From positions 1 through 64,000 of the forward strand of contig JASANC010001336.1 in the NCBI GenBank assembly GCA_030248135.1: DNA of 64,000 nucleotides, given 5' to 3'. How positions within the stretch are numbered: the first letter of the stretch is position 1; each line of letters opens with the position of its first letter. The notes below the pieces were generated by a model. The model did not search any database and was not told the DNA's origin. It saw only the letters and a list, made by a program, of their open reading frames with translations. The DNA is from Theristus sp. LFF4_11 (Eukaryota > Nematoda > Chromadorea > Monhysterida > Xyalidae). This document shows, in pieces, positions 20,291 through 35,721 of this stretch. The translations under genes were made by a program, and so were the position numbers.

Positions 20291-23200
20291 CTAAAAACGG
20301 GTCACTTTCGCTAAATCATCATTTTTTTCTTGTGTCATCCACTTTCTGTTGATTTCGTCCACGGTTTCGCCGCGCGTTTCCGGCAGATAGCGCGTCAACA
20401 AGCAAATGTTGATCAAAGCAAGAAAAATCAACGGCAGAAGGGCGGGTGGACCAACGGAGGCAGACAAAATTGGATACAGAAATAAATTGGCGACGGCGAG
20501 AAGATTGTCGACCATGAACGCAAAGCCTAGAAAAACAAAAAATATTGGCGTTGCAAGTTACGATGAAAATATTTGTATTATTTTTGCAATTTAGAAAAAA
20601 AGACGGTTGAATTTGTAATTTCATCAAAATTTTCGGGGTTTTTTGGAAAATCAAAATTAATTATGTAAAAGCAATAAACTACACGATACATTCCACTGTA
20701 TGTACCATACCAAAGCAAGTCATCCGAACTGCTTGAACGCACAATTCACCAGCCAGTATCGACTGTACCAATGCTGGCCCGACAGTGTTACCAAGCACCA
20801 TCAACATCAGCGTGCCAATGGATAGAACGCTCACCGCATTGTTATATTCGGTTGGTAGAACGTTGTACTCGAGTTGGCATGCTGACAAAATTATTTTTTT
20901 GGTACAGCGTGAGCAGCAGAGAAAAAATAGCAAAAAAGTATATCAGCCAACTTGACAGAAACAACAGCACAACACCGACGATCGACATGCCGAATCCGGC
21001 CAACATCAATGGCCGCCGGCCAACTCTGTCAATTAGCGCTGTGCTAATGATGCCAGCCATTATGCATGGAGCCTGTGCAAAACGACAGAACAATGTAAAA
21101 CACTTCTTGCAACTCTGAAACTGCAATGATACCAAAGCGTTACCGTATTTTGTAGCAAAGCAACATGTAAATATGAGGAGAATAACAGATTTTGATCAGT
21201 TGCTGACCTGCATGAACAGCGCCGAATACAGCGCCGCCATCTGTTCGGGCGTGCCATTTTGTATGAGAATATCAGTCGAGTAGTGATTAACCAGATCAGA
21301 ACCGCTCAGCGCACGAGAGCAAAATGCGAGCATGCAAAGAAGCAACGAAGTGCGAAGGTGACGTGTCTGCAGCAGTTCGCGCAAGTCCACCTAAGGCAAT
21401 GCGATGTAGTTCATGTGGTTGGCTCGGGAGACTTTCACACGGTTGGTTGGCTTTCAAAAGACAACCCTCAGATCTGTAAGAATTTTGCAATTTTCTTCAA
21501 AACACACATGGTGATAGTTCGAATTTGAAACGACTCGATCATGCGCCAGGCGTTTCTCCGCTTCATATTGCCGCAGAACGTCAAAGACATTGGCGTCTGC
21601 ACCGTGGTAAAACCTGCGAAATTTTTTTTTGTTGCAAAAAATGGTTTTGATAACGTTGACGAAACGGATTCATTTTGTATTTAATTCATAATCCATTTTT
21701 AGTACTGTGCTTCAATATCAATACTTGATTGCTTTTTCCGCTCCAACGCGATCGTTGCGTGCGATGAATATGAACTTCGGCGATCGTGGAATCCAGAAAA
21801 CACCAAGGGTGTGTACCAACGTCGGGACGATTGGTAGAAGGAATCGGTTATGCCAGTTATGCATGTCAACCCGTAGTTGCGGGCTGCAAGCTGCACTGCG
21901 ACAACAAGGTCTGCTGTGGTTTTCTGCTCGTGAAGATCATGTGAATTGAGAAAGTTGTCTAAATGACCACCCAGGCTAAGCTTATTAACGTGGGCTTTCT
22001 CTTTTGTTCATCATACCCAAAATGCCTGTGAATAGCCAGAAGCGATCCCCCAGCACGGGCATTGCAGACAAGGTGCCTCGTTGTTTAGTTGGGGCGCACT
22101 CTGCCATGTAAACGGATACCATGTAGGTCTGGAATTTTAAAGCACATTTAACGTTGAATTAGTTTTCACAAATTTAAGAATTCTCACAATCTTCAGAATC
22201 ACAACCACAATCACAATCTTAAGAGTTCTTTTGAGCATATGATTGTTTCCAAAAATGCTGGCCTTATTAGAATTAGCGGGATTTGACCACAAAAGATAAT
22301 ATAACAACCTGAACAGTGACAATGCCAAGCAAAAATCTCGAGGCAACCAAAAGTTCTGGTATTTTGTACAAGGCGCCAAGATACGCCATGACGCAGCAAA
22401 TAACCGCAAGCATGTTCTTCACAATCATTGTTGTGTCTCGTCGGCCGATTCGATCTGCAAGCCAATGAGCGGTCAGGCTCCCAACAACCTAGAAGAATGA
22501 TAAAAATCCAAGCTTGTGAATTATTGTGAAATAACCGCGGAGAAGGTGCAAATGAGCGTGTAAATGAGTGTGTGGTGGTTGAAACCCGTGTAGATTCATT
22601 TTCTCAAGAAAAAAAAACAGTTGCTCGATTGACATAAACAAAACTGTCTCGACTCGAGTTACTGTACTCGTGAGTTGGACCTCCAAGTTTTTTAAATCCA
22701 TTTTTTGTCATCAGTTCAACATTGTTTGTCGCACAAAATAACAATTGTTCATTTACTTCATTAAGTTCATGTTGACCGAACATATGTACGTACTTTTGTT
22801 GACCAATCGTTATTATTGCTTTTGAATTTTTTGTATCCACACAGTTTCCTACAATATTAGTTGCAATTACAATTTAGTGACACCTTCATTTACATTTACA
22901 TCTACACCGTTTTTCACATCTTTTTCGTGTGAGACGATTTCAAAAATACAATTGCCGTGCAATAACTGTTTGTTTTTCTTTCTATTATGACATTTTTTTT
23001 CAAACGTGTGCCACTGAAATGACGTCATGTGTCGCAAAACATGCGCTTGTCGTTCACAGCAAACCAGACTTTCCGTTTAGCCGATTTCTTCCCGTAAACA
23101 AATGGTGAATGTCGAATCAGTCACACCAAACCGACATTTTAGTGCCTGTACGTTGACAAGCAGGCGTTTTTAAAGCAAATGACGTCATTTTAGTCCGGAC

Positions 23201-23397
23201 ACGTTTGAACAAATCCACAATACCTGGCCAGCGAACTGCGCACTGACTATGAGCGCCCACGTCACATCCACCGGATGGCTGGTTTCCTCAGTCATCCGTC
23301 TTATGTGCACACCAAGTGGATTGAAGCAAGAGATGAGAAAGAACGGTGAAAATCCGAACACACCATGGAACAGCGCAACGAAATGCGCACGTCCCAT
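20291..23397 (-). CDS. MFS sugar (and other) transporter, complete, nine exons
   Basis: Exons on the minus strand: 23397-23224, 22488-22315, 22128-22017, 21890-21725, 21613-21535, 21390-21208, 21072-20952, 20881-20711 and 20526-20291. All phases agree, and the sum, 1416 nt, gives 471 residues plus a stop. Family signatures in order: an N-terminal span after MGRAHFVALFHGVFG; ADRIGRR in loop 2-3; SRFLLGI in TM4; MAECAPTKQRGTL after TM4; WIPRSPKF at the end of TM6; LIDRVGRRP in loop 8-9; and LPETRGE after TM12. These place it in the sugar porter family (SLC2/SLC22-like), which moves hexoses or related small solutes across the plasma membrane. The substrate cannot be told. Most exons are short and introns compact, except intron 1, whose donor is provided by a MITE end (22986-23222). 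The ATG at 23395-23397 is chosen; an upstream in-frame start at 23430 is possible. Confidence 0.9.
22986..23222 (-). mobile_element. TGACGTCA MITE, copy 4, at a splice donor
   Basis: Bounded by TA at both ends. Its right TA (23221-23222) is the second and third base of the sugar transporter's first intron on the minus strand: exon ...CAG, then G, then TATTGTGG of the element. The element therefore supplies the donor from position +2. Confidence 0.85.
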
Positions 23398-23986
23398 GAT
23401 TTTAGCAGAATGGAAGAATTTTTTTATCAATAATGAGGTCTGTAAAATGACGGTAATACTTGATTTCTCAGTTTGTCTTAGTCAACGTGCAACAAAAGGG
23501 CCTTTTAAGGTTTTTTTTGAATTTGTAATCCTTGATTTTCGCGCACTCAAAAACAGCACTACTTTGCACATTGGTCAGGTACGTTTGGGGCACTTCATCC
23601 GGTGTATGCATGTCCATGTGATACAGCTTTCAACTCATCACTGGTCTTTTCTCAAACACTAGATGTTTTTCTCTGTAGATTTAACATGCGCATTTAACAC
23701 CACTTAATTTAAAGCAACCCGTGTTTTATATCTTTAGTAACACTTGTGCAATGCAAATAAACATTGCATTCAGCATTCAGGTCATTCATTTTACAGACAC
23801 GAAATGTTTTTCTCTGGAAAACAGTTAATACCTACACACTATTGCTGCTATCATTGCATGCGCATTTAACACCACTTAATTTGAAGCAACCCGTGTTTAG
23901 TAACACTTGTACAATGTAAATAAACAAGTCAACTTTGTGGAAGGCCCTTCAAAAATGCACTTAGTTTGAAACGTGCAGGTGTGAAA

Positions 23987-24914
23987 TACAGGGTGGGCCA
24001 AAAAAGGTTCCATTTTCAAACTGCTGTCACTAGCTGGTGTTTCAATATTATGAGCTGAAATTTTAAGCATTGATAAAACATGTGATGTTATTTTTCTGAC
24101 AAAATTTTTATCCAGTTTGGTCAAGTAGATTCAGTTTTACAGCACAATGTTTAAAAATTGCCAAATTTTCAAAAAGACGGATTTTTAACCAAGAATTTCA
24201 CAACGAATCATTGCTCATAGACATCCAAATTATCATCAAGGTTCTCGTCCGGCAGCGGCTGGATTGCATTTTACGCGAAACTGCGAGTCACTGCAGAAAA
24301 ACTTTCAGATTGCTCCCGCTAGATAGCACACCAGACCCGTTGTTCTGCTGTCCACTTAACCATGACGAAACTGCAGAAAACTGAAACTGAAACACTGTTT
24401 TTATTCAAACCGCAGAAAAACTTTTCAAAAGAAACAAATTAACAGACAGAGCAACACACAAAACAAAAAGTCAACTGAACAATTCTTTCTGTCGCAGTCG
24501 CATGACTGCTGACTCGAGCTGTGAAACATTCCGTTGTGAAACATCAGAATTTCGCTCGAGCTGCTCAAATGCAATTCAAGTGTGAGACCTTTCCACTCTG
24601 AGCGCATGATTTGAACTATCAATACCCCGGGTATCCAAAAAGACCCATTTGTCACCTTCGCAACAGTTTCAAAATTGAATCACGCATCTTGATACTAATT
24701 TTTTCTTGCACTCATTTCAGTCAATTTGTTGATTTTTCGAGCTTTTTAGAAAATCTGCCAGAGTGAGCGCTAGGAATTATATATCGGAAAAAAATTTCTG
24801 TCAGTAAAATGGCATCACATGTTTTATCAGTGCTGAAAGTTTCAGCTCATAATATTAAAACGCCAGCCAGTGACAGCAGTTTGAAAATGGAACCTTTTTT
24901 TGGCCCACCCTGTA
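23987..24914. mobile_element. Mariner-type foldback element (about 930 bp)
   Basis: The left end, TACAGGGTGGGCC plus A-run and GGTTCCATTTTCAAACTGCT, is mirrored at the right by TTTGAAAATGGAACC and GGCCCACCCTGTA. The arms are about 140 bp, with TA at both borders. The TACAGGGTGG terminus is typical of mariner-like elements. The middle holds no intact transposase frame. Confidence 0.75.
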
Positions 24915-25189
24915 AATAACTGCGTATAGAAAGGTACATACATTTAGATTAAGACGACAACATACGTGTAATGAGTTTCTAATCCTTGCCCCGACACTCG
25001 AACCAACCGATCCTTGAGTAACAAAAGTTTTTTGGTAAACACTTTTTTTTCAACCTTTACCATACGCACCATATTATACCACGCAAACGTACCATCTCCT
25101 ACCCTAACAAATATAACCAACAAAAGTTTTGGTTTTGAAGTCAAACCTTGAAGAGGAATTGAACAAAAAACTGAATTTTTTTGCACCCA

Positions 25190-25364
25190 CCCTCGTGGCC
25201 TGGTGGTAGTGCGTTAGACTACTGTCTGTGCGCTTGGGGATCGAGCTTCGCCGAAGGGTGAATGGGCACTTAATGACAGAGAAAACTCGATGGGCGCCCT
25301 ATTCAATGGCATTCAGAACGCTTCTCTGGGTTAGCTCTGGCTAAAAACATCGCCTAAAAACCCG

Positions 25365-25404
<40 letters not shown>
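25190..25404 (+). mobile_element. tRNA-derived SINE, copy S5
   Basis: Head CCTCGTGGCCTGGTGGTAGT (A-box-like), GGGGATCGAG (B-box-like), body with ACTTAATGACAGAGAAAACT and GGTTAGCTCTGGCTAAAAAC, and a tail of about 13 AAC units. This is the best copy for defining the family. The acceptor-like ends CCCTCG and CGAAGGG pair. Confidence 0.9.
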
Positions 25405-25430
25405 TGTATGTATTTTGAAGTAAACCTGCA

Positions 25431-25867
25431 TACCGTATTACCCCCATTAACCCCCCCCCCACCACCATTAATCCCTCCCCCACCAATAAACCCCCCCCCG
25501 ACAAGTTTCCAAATAATCCCCCCCACAAATAATCCCCCATGGGGGTTAATTGGAAACCTGTTTGAAACACATACCCAGCGAATTTAGTGGCTGAATGCAG
25601 TGACATTGGTGAAATTGTGCTACCAAAGGCCCTAAAGGGATGAGTTAATGGTAATTTCATTACAAAAGGCTATTACAAAAGGAAATCTCTGTGAAAAGTA
25701 GAAGTTTCTGCGATTTTCTTGCCTGCCATGCAAGGTATTTTTGCCATTTTTCAACAAACCCCCCCTAGAATTTGTTTGTAAATACCCCCCCCCCCCAATA
25801 TACCCCCACCCCTAAAAGTCGCTGACGTACTAATCCCCCATGGGGGTTTATTGGGGGTAATACGGTA
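25431..25867 (+). mobile_element. TIR element J, copy 2 (about 437 bp)
   Basis: TACCGTATTACCCCCATTAA at the left and GGGGGTAATACGGTA at the right, collinear with the copy at 12244-12686. It lies directly after SINE S5. Confidence 0.8.
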
Positions 25868-27134
25868 GGTAATTGGTGCTAGTACGTGTTAGAAAAAAGT
25901 AGTCCCATTCCAAATTCTCACCAACTCGTTAATACATTTTCTTTCTGACATGACTTCTGTTTTTCACATCAATATTATAACTTTGCTCAGACTGAAATTT
26001 CAACAAAAAAATGTATCAACAGTCGTTTTGATTCAATCAAAATTACAGATCAGAGTGCTGACAAATTGCGAGTGTAAGTTTGGAAAGCTGAACAATCAGC
26101 TGGTCTCCAACAACAAACACATGCTTGCAAATGTGCATTACGTAAATTGGCGAAAAATGATGAAGCACCACTCAAAATTACACAATATGTAAAAAGTGCC
26201 GTTGTTGCGAGAGGCACATCAAAAGCTGTCTGATGTTTGGTTTGTCTGAAAGTCTGAAAGTGGTTATCGTCGCCATGTTGCGACTTTTCCTTCTTGCTTG
26301 ACAATAAAAGACCAAGCTTGTTCGTAAATTCCAGTTGCACACTCAAAATCTTCACATATTGCGGGATGGGTGTTGCAAAATAGCTCACTGATTTACAGAT
26401 TTACAACTTGTTCATGACAATCATGATGCAACGCCTCTGCTTAACAAAACTTTTCAACAATCAATGCAACAATTGGAAACGCTTTCAGGCATTCGTGAGG
26501 TTAACTGCATATGCCGCTGTTCTGAAATCGAAGAGCGGAATAATTCAATATTGTGGCAGTGGGAGAAAAAAGATACGTTTTTTTTTAATTGGGCCTTTGC
26601 GTGGAAACAAGCCAAAAAAACTTACACAAGCACAAGCTGGCAAGTAAAATATCATTGCAAATTGGCAATCGATTGAACGCAGCCAAAACTGTGGCGGTCG
26701 TTGCTATGCATCAAGTCATGATAAAAGCATGCGCTGTCTTGTTTAGTTCCGTACGTGGTCAGTTTCGAAAAAGCACAGTCAGCAATAAAAAGTTTTTCAG
26801 CGTTTGTTTATTAATTCTACCGTGGCCGCTTTGTGTGATCCTGCATAAAACAGCTGTTATTGAGCTTATTGTATTGCACCCAAGCTGGACTGGAATGCCT
26901 TAGTCCCCGTTGGTTCACTTTTCGTTGTTGGAGTCTTGAATTTGTGTTTTTTTTATTTTTATGGTTTTTCGGTGCATTGTTTCCAATAAATAATCGAACT
27001 AACAACAATTCGAAGATCGCGCAAGTCAATAGTGCCCCTTTTGTAGCCCTTGACCAAAATTTCACAAAATTTAAGAATTGATTATCAAGAAAGAAGTGCC
27101 GCAACAGCCGCAATAAACACAATCAACAGCCAGC
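25868..27134. other. Intergenic upstream of the RING gene
   Basis: AT-rich sequence without a supported gene. It must hold the promoter and 5' UTR of the gene at 27135; I could not identify specific promoter elements. Confidence 0.4.
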
Positions 27135-30100
27135 ATGGCGAACAACGCCGAACTCGTCGGCGCCGACTCGTGGACGCCGTCGACGTTGGCCGAATCGTTC
27201 AATTCGCCGTCGAGCTCGTCCGGCATCGGAACGAACGACGAAAACGGCGATCAAACATTTCAAGTCAGACGACTCGACTTGATCTGCGGAGTCTGCGGTA
27301 CGCTGCCCGATCGATCGGTGGTGCTGCCGTGCGGCTTCTCGATGTGCGACAAGTGCGCTGATTTGCTGTTCGTACGATCGATCGGCGTTGATGCGACTGA
27401 TGACGATGATGATGATGACATGAATCGTGATGACGACACGTCGACGCTCGTTGATGAGAATGATGTAGCTGATTCGGCGATCCCGAACGTGCCGCCGCCG
27501 ACTGGTGAGCGGGCGTTCGACCGGCGCAAACTGCCGACGGTCAGTTGCAGTGGTTCGGTTGCCTTTTTTTGCTGGCACTGAGAAAACAGTGGCTTCGGCT
27601 GGCTCTGCGCTACAGTCTCGTGGCCTGGTGGTAGTGCGTTAGACTACAGTCTGTGCGCTCGGGGGATCGAGTCCCGCCGAGGGGTGTATAGGCACTTAAT
27701 GACAGAAAACTCGATGGGCGCCCTACTCAGTGGTGTTCTGTACGCTTCTCTGGGTTAGCGCTGGCTAAAAACATCGCCTAAAAATCCCAACAGCAGCAAC
27801 AACAACAGCCCACACAAACTGCTAGGGTGGCTGAATTCGTGATTTTGTTGTGTTTTCAGTGTTTGTTGTTGAGTTTCGTCTGGTAGTAGTTTGGTAGTAG
27901 AAAAGGTTGACTTGGTTTATCATCATTTCAATTCAATTCAGATAAACCATGATTATCTAGCCATGATTGCGTGATTTTCAGCTGGGAGATCTTCACTTTA
28001 ATAAGTCGCATAAGTCTTCCGTCGTTTTTCAACAAAAAAAAACGAAGCAAAAACTACCATTCACATCACAACTAGTAAGAGCTATCAAAATAGTTCTTGT
28101 TTCACCGTTTACACAGATCTCGGACTGTCCCTGCTGTGAAGGTCGCCACGTGATGCCCACCGAGTTCCTGCCGAATCACAGCCTGAACAACATAATTCAC
28201 CAAATTCGACCGATCATTGGTGTCGCTCAGAAGTCGCAGGCAGTAAACACGATCTCGTACTTCAATAACTCGAAAATACGCAAACATCGTCGGTCAAAAG
28301 ATGAAACAAGTCCAGACAAACACCAACGCGAACACCGCACAAAAACCAAGAGACGCGAGCGTAACATCGAAACGAACGTTCGTAAATCGAACCGTCGAAG
28401 CGTTTTAGAAAATCGGTCCAAAAAACACCACCGATCGCATGGCGGATATCGGCCGAAAAAATCTTCTCGAGCATTTGGCCGTCAAACGTTGAGGCCGTCT
28501 AGTGACCTGATTTTTGATCTACGCAATCGAATGCTCGAAATTAGCGAACTTCGTAATCAGCTAGCGGCGCGAGAGAGAGCGGCGAAAAATTTGGAGAAAA
28601 CGCTAACTCAACAGGTGACCAGTGTATAAATTTAAGAAATGTGGAAAACTGTCGTTTGGACTGAATCTCTTACATATCATTCAAAACGTAAAGAGTTAAT
28701 TAAACCAACGAATTTTTATCTTGCAAGCCATCCAGCAAACCAGAGAATGAAGTCGGATATCTAAATAAACAACAATTCTGAGACAAATGAAATTAATAAA
28801 TCAAATCAATAAAAAATTGTTTTGCGACCAGGAAACAGCAGTGGCAGACTTGCGACAGCAATTGTCGGTGCAGACCGCTGAAATGGCACAGCTAAACGCG
28901 GATTTCAAACAGCGTGAGCATCATTTGCAACAGGAGATATTTGCGTCCAAGCGTGCTTGCCGCAAAATGCAACAGGAATTGGACAGGAGAAAGTTGCAAG
29001 TGGATTTGTTAAATGGCGACAAAGAGAAGTTAAACGTCAAGGTACGTGGGTGGATCATGTGGATGGGTAACATTTTTCACTGATCTCGTATTGCCTGCAT
29101 TGGGGTAAACTAGTTTCTTTATTTTTTTCTGGGAAATATCACACGCAAGTAATTTTTTGGCAATGGACGACACAGTTTTTAGCTAGAAACGCTCAAGAGC
29201 GACGCCACATTAAAAAACACTACAATCGAGCAATTGAAGCGCGAGAAACGCTCAACGGACGTCACAATGAAACAGTTCGAACAGGATGTTTTGAATTCGT
29301 CGAAAAACTCTTCTCCAAACGCCAAACTATCACATTCGGAGCAGTTAAATTGGTTTTCCAATCGTTTCCCTGCGCTGAGATCAGCGCTTGAAGAAAGAGA
29401 CTCTGAATTGATGAGACTACAGTCGAAGGTTGATCATTACAAAATCCAGTTGGATCGGCAAATCGAGAGGCAAAGAGAATTATTGTTACTGAAAGACAGG
29501 GAGAGGGAGGCACAACAAACGAACGGCGAACGCTTGTCTGATGAAGTGAGTACAGTTGGCCTAATGCTCGACCTTTAGCAACTAACTGTCGCACTAAACA
29601 TTATTTTATTTTATTATACTGCAGTTTCTGTATGTATGATACCAGAAGTCGCAAATTGTATTTTTTTCACAAACAGTAAAACCTTGAAAATACCATTGTC
29701 TTTTCCACCATTATTAAATTTATAAATAATAGAAGCACTTTGTGCAATTTTAGAAAACCGTATAGAAATCACAAATGCTATACATCCATCCATTTTATTT
29801 CGAAAAAAAAACAGGAAACCCCGATAAAACTGCATGAACAACATGTAGTACGGTACGATTACCCATGCTATTTATTCAAATCTCACTGAAACAATATTTC
29901 AGCTCGAACAACTGACATCAGAACATGCCACCTGTCGTCAACGTCTGCGTGATCAGCAAGCTAGGCAGTGGCGAGTTTTGGCTGTTCTGAGTAGACGTGA
30001 TCAAACAATACGCGCTGATGCGCAAACTATCTCGGATCTCAAAAATGTTGTCCTAAATCAGAAAGCTCGAATTGATCGATTACAAGATGCCGGGAAGCAT

Positions 30101-31485
30101 TTAAGTCGAAAATTACGTTTGGCGCAACAGGAACTTAGAGAGGTATACAACCTTAAAACCTCAAGTAACGTTTTTATGCAGTTTTCTTGGGAGAACGCAG
30201 TCTTTCTTAATCACAATACCGTTGTACTGAATCCAGAATAAAAAAAATTAAACCTCAAATTGATTGTTGTATTGTTGTCACAAATAAACACTATTCTAAT
30301 TAAATCAAACCTGGTTCACTGTATCCACAGGTTCAAGAGGAATTATCGCTGATAAAATCGAATCAAACTCGAGAAGTGGAGCAAGAAACCAAAATTGGAA
30401 ATCTGACACCTGACGACTCAGCAGCGATTAACAAAACAATGAAAAAATTCACATCGCTGGGCGCATCGCAAACTATATCCGAGGGATCGAAATCATTTGC
30501 GTCCACCGAACAATATGAAGACCTTGAAAGAAACTATCAGCAAGTTTGCACTCAACTGCAGAACTACGAAATTCGATCCGAGAAGCACCAGCAAGAACAA
30601 AAACGCTTGAAAATTGCACTTAAGGAGGCAGAGGAACGTGTGAAAATTCTGCAGCAACGATTGAAAAGGCTCACTTCAAAGCACAATCGCTTGAAGCGCC
30701 AACGACAAAAAGAAAATAATTTTGCCGCGAAACGACTGAAAGACTCGGAGTTAGAAATACTGAAGGTATGTTTCGGACATTATTCCAGACTTGAAACTCG
30801 AAACATTATTAAATTTCTTGTGCACAAATGAACAGGCAAAACCGGTTTCCCATTTTGAAGTTTGAGAAGTTTTCAGTTACGCTCCGACTACAATGAGCAG
30901 GAGCAAAGAATCGAAACGCTGCTTAGAGAATCAAGAAAGCCATCCAACACAGAAAATCAGGTTCAGATACAAAAGAAAGATTCAGAAGAAGAAAAAGAGC
31001 ATTCAAGTGAATATTTAAAGAAAGAACTGGTCGAATTAAAATCGCGGCTTGAAGAGCGCCAGCAATTTGTCAACGAACTGAAATTGAGCTCTTCCGTCAG
31101 CGAGCAAAACATTCGTAACGAACTGAAAAGTGCCAAATCAGAGCTGTCGATTGTGCGCCAAAAACTACGCCACAAAGAGAGCGAGATTAGCGCAATACAA
31201 TCGTTGTTGGTCGAGTGCAAAGCGCAACTAGCAAAACTGAATGACGGCGAGTCTGAAACTCTTGACGGAAGCGGAGAACCGACACGAAGAACGGCTAGCA
31301 AACAGCTTGATGAAAGACCGACACAGTTAGAGTTTGCGGTTGATTCCGACGAGCATGCGACTGCTATGCAAATGTCAAACGGCTTTGCGACGGGATCAGG
31401 GGCGCCTCCCGGAACTGTGAACGCATTTTTCCCATTAATCGATGAATCGCCGCTTGTTCAACGAAATGCTACACCGTTGAAATAA
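27135..31485 (+). CDS. RING-type, long coiled-coil protein
   Basis: Seven phase-0 exons: 27135-27539, 28117-28614, 28832-29041, 29183-29545, 29903-30142, 30331-30765 and 30877-31485 (TAA), about 919 residues. An N-terminal RING-like zinc module is split by intron 1: LICGVCG, then VVLPCGFSMCDKCADLL, an acidic Asp-rich insert (about 96-107), and ISDCPCCEGRHV. Seven cysteines are in place, but the usual His (CGH) is Phe. The rest is Arg/Lys-rich (about 190-260) and then almost continuous heptad-type coiled coil to about residue 800 (for example ELRNQLAARERAAKNLEKTL), ending in a Gly/Pro-rich tail. A RING of this type suggests an E3 ubiquitin ligase or a scaffold assembled through the coiled coil. 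I do not recognise the orthologue. Intron 1 contains sense-oriented SINE S6. Confidence 0.85.
27613..27810 (+). mobile_element. tRNA-derived SINE, copy S6
   Basis: Full-length, from TCTCGTGGCCTGGTGGTAGT to the CAACAACAACAG tail. It lies in intron 1 of the RING gene, in the same direction as the gene, about 70 bp after the donor. Confidence 0.9.
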
Positions 31486-32037
31486 ACAATTTATGGGTTA
31501 AAGTGTTGGATTGGTTCATTTTTCACATTTTGATAAACACAATTATGTCCAAAACAACTTGTTTTTTTCGCAGGGTAAAGAGCGCACAAAATTTTAATGA
31601 AAAAAGCCTGGGGTTGGTGTTTGGAAGAAAAAGACATCTACAAATTGTATCAATAGTGTTAGACGCCAACCAAATTCGATCCCCATCCTTTTCACACGCT
31701 TGGTACCCTTAAAAATGTGTGTTTATTGAGTCTTTTGTGTTTTTTCTCCGTTTTTTAGCTCACATTTGATTATTTGTCTATTTTGTACAGAATTGACGGT
31801 GTCGAGAATCTAGATTTTTTATATTCCATGATATTCTTACAATATTTGTTTATATTGCTGCCACTATGTTTTCAAAAAGTTGCTTGAAAACATATTTTTG
31901 ATATGTTCCTTCATTATAATTGTTTTGAATCCCCAATCAACATATTTGTTTAAATTTGTACGTTGGCAAGTAAAAAACACAATAAATTTTTATACAAACG
32001 CAACACAAGACACAAAGAAAAAGTCTTTGGAGCACTC
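31486..32037. other. Intergenic between convergent genes
   Basis: The 3' flanks of the RING gene (+) and the Ly6-like gene (-) meet here. AT-rich, no further gene seen. Confidence 0.5.
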
Positions 32038-35489
<3,452 letters not shown>

Positions 35490-35721
35490 GTTTGTCTGGT
35501 CGGTTGTCTTTTGGCGAAGAAAAAGTTGATTCTATATCCAATGATTTATTGGTTTTGTTCGCTGAAAGGTACAAATGTTAAGAGCTGTGTGTGTGTGTGT
35601 GTGTGTGTATGTGTGGATCTCGACTTGCCAGGTATTTTTATCAAAAAAACGCGATGATTTGGTAAAAGTACCAAAACTTCTGGTCTTTATCAAACTCCGA
35701 CATTATCATTGATGTTGCAAA

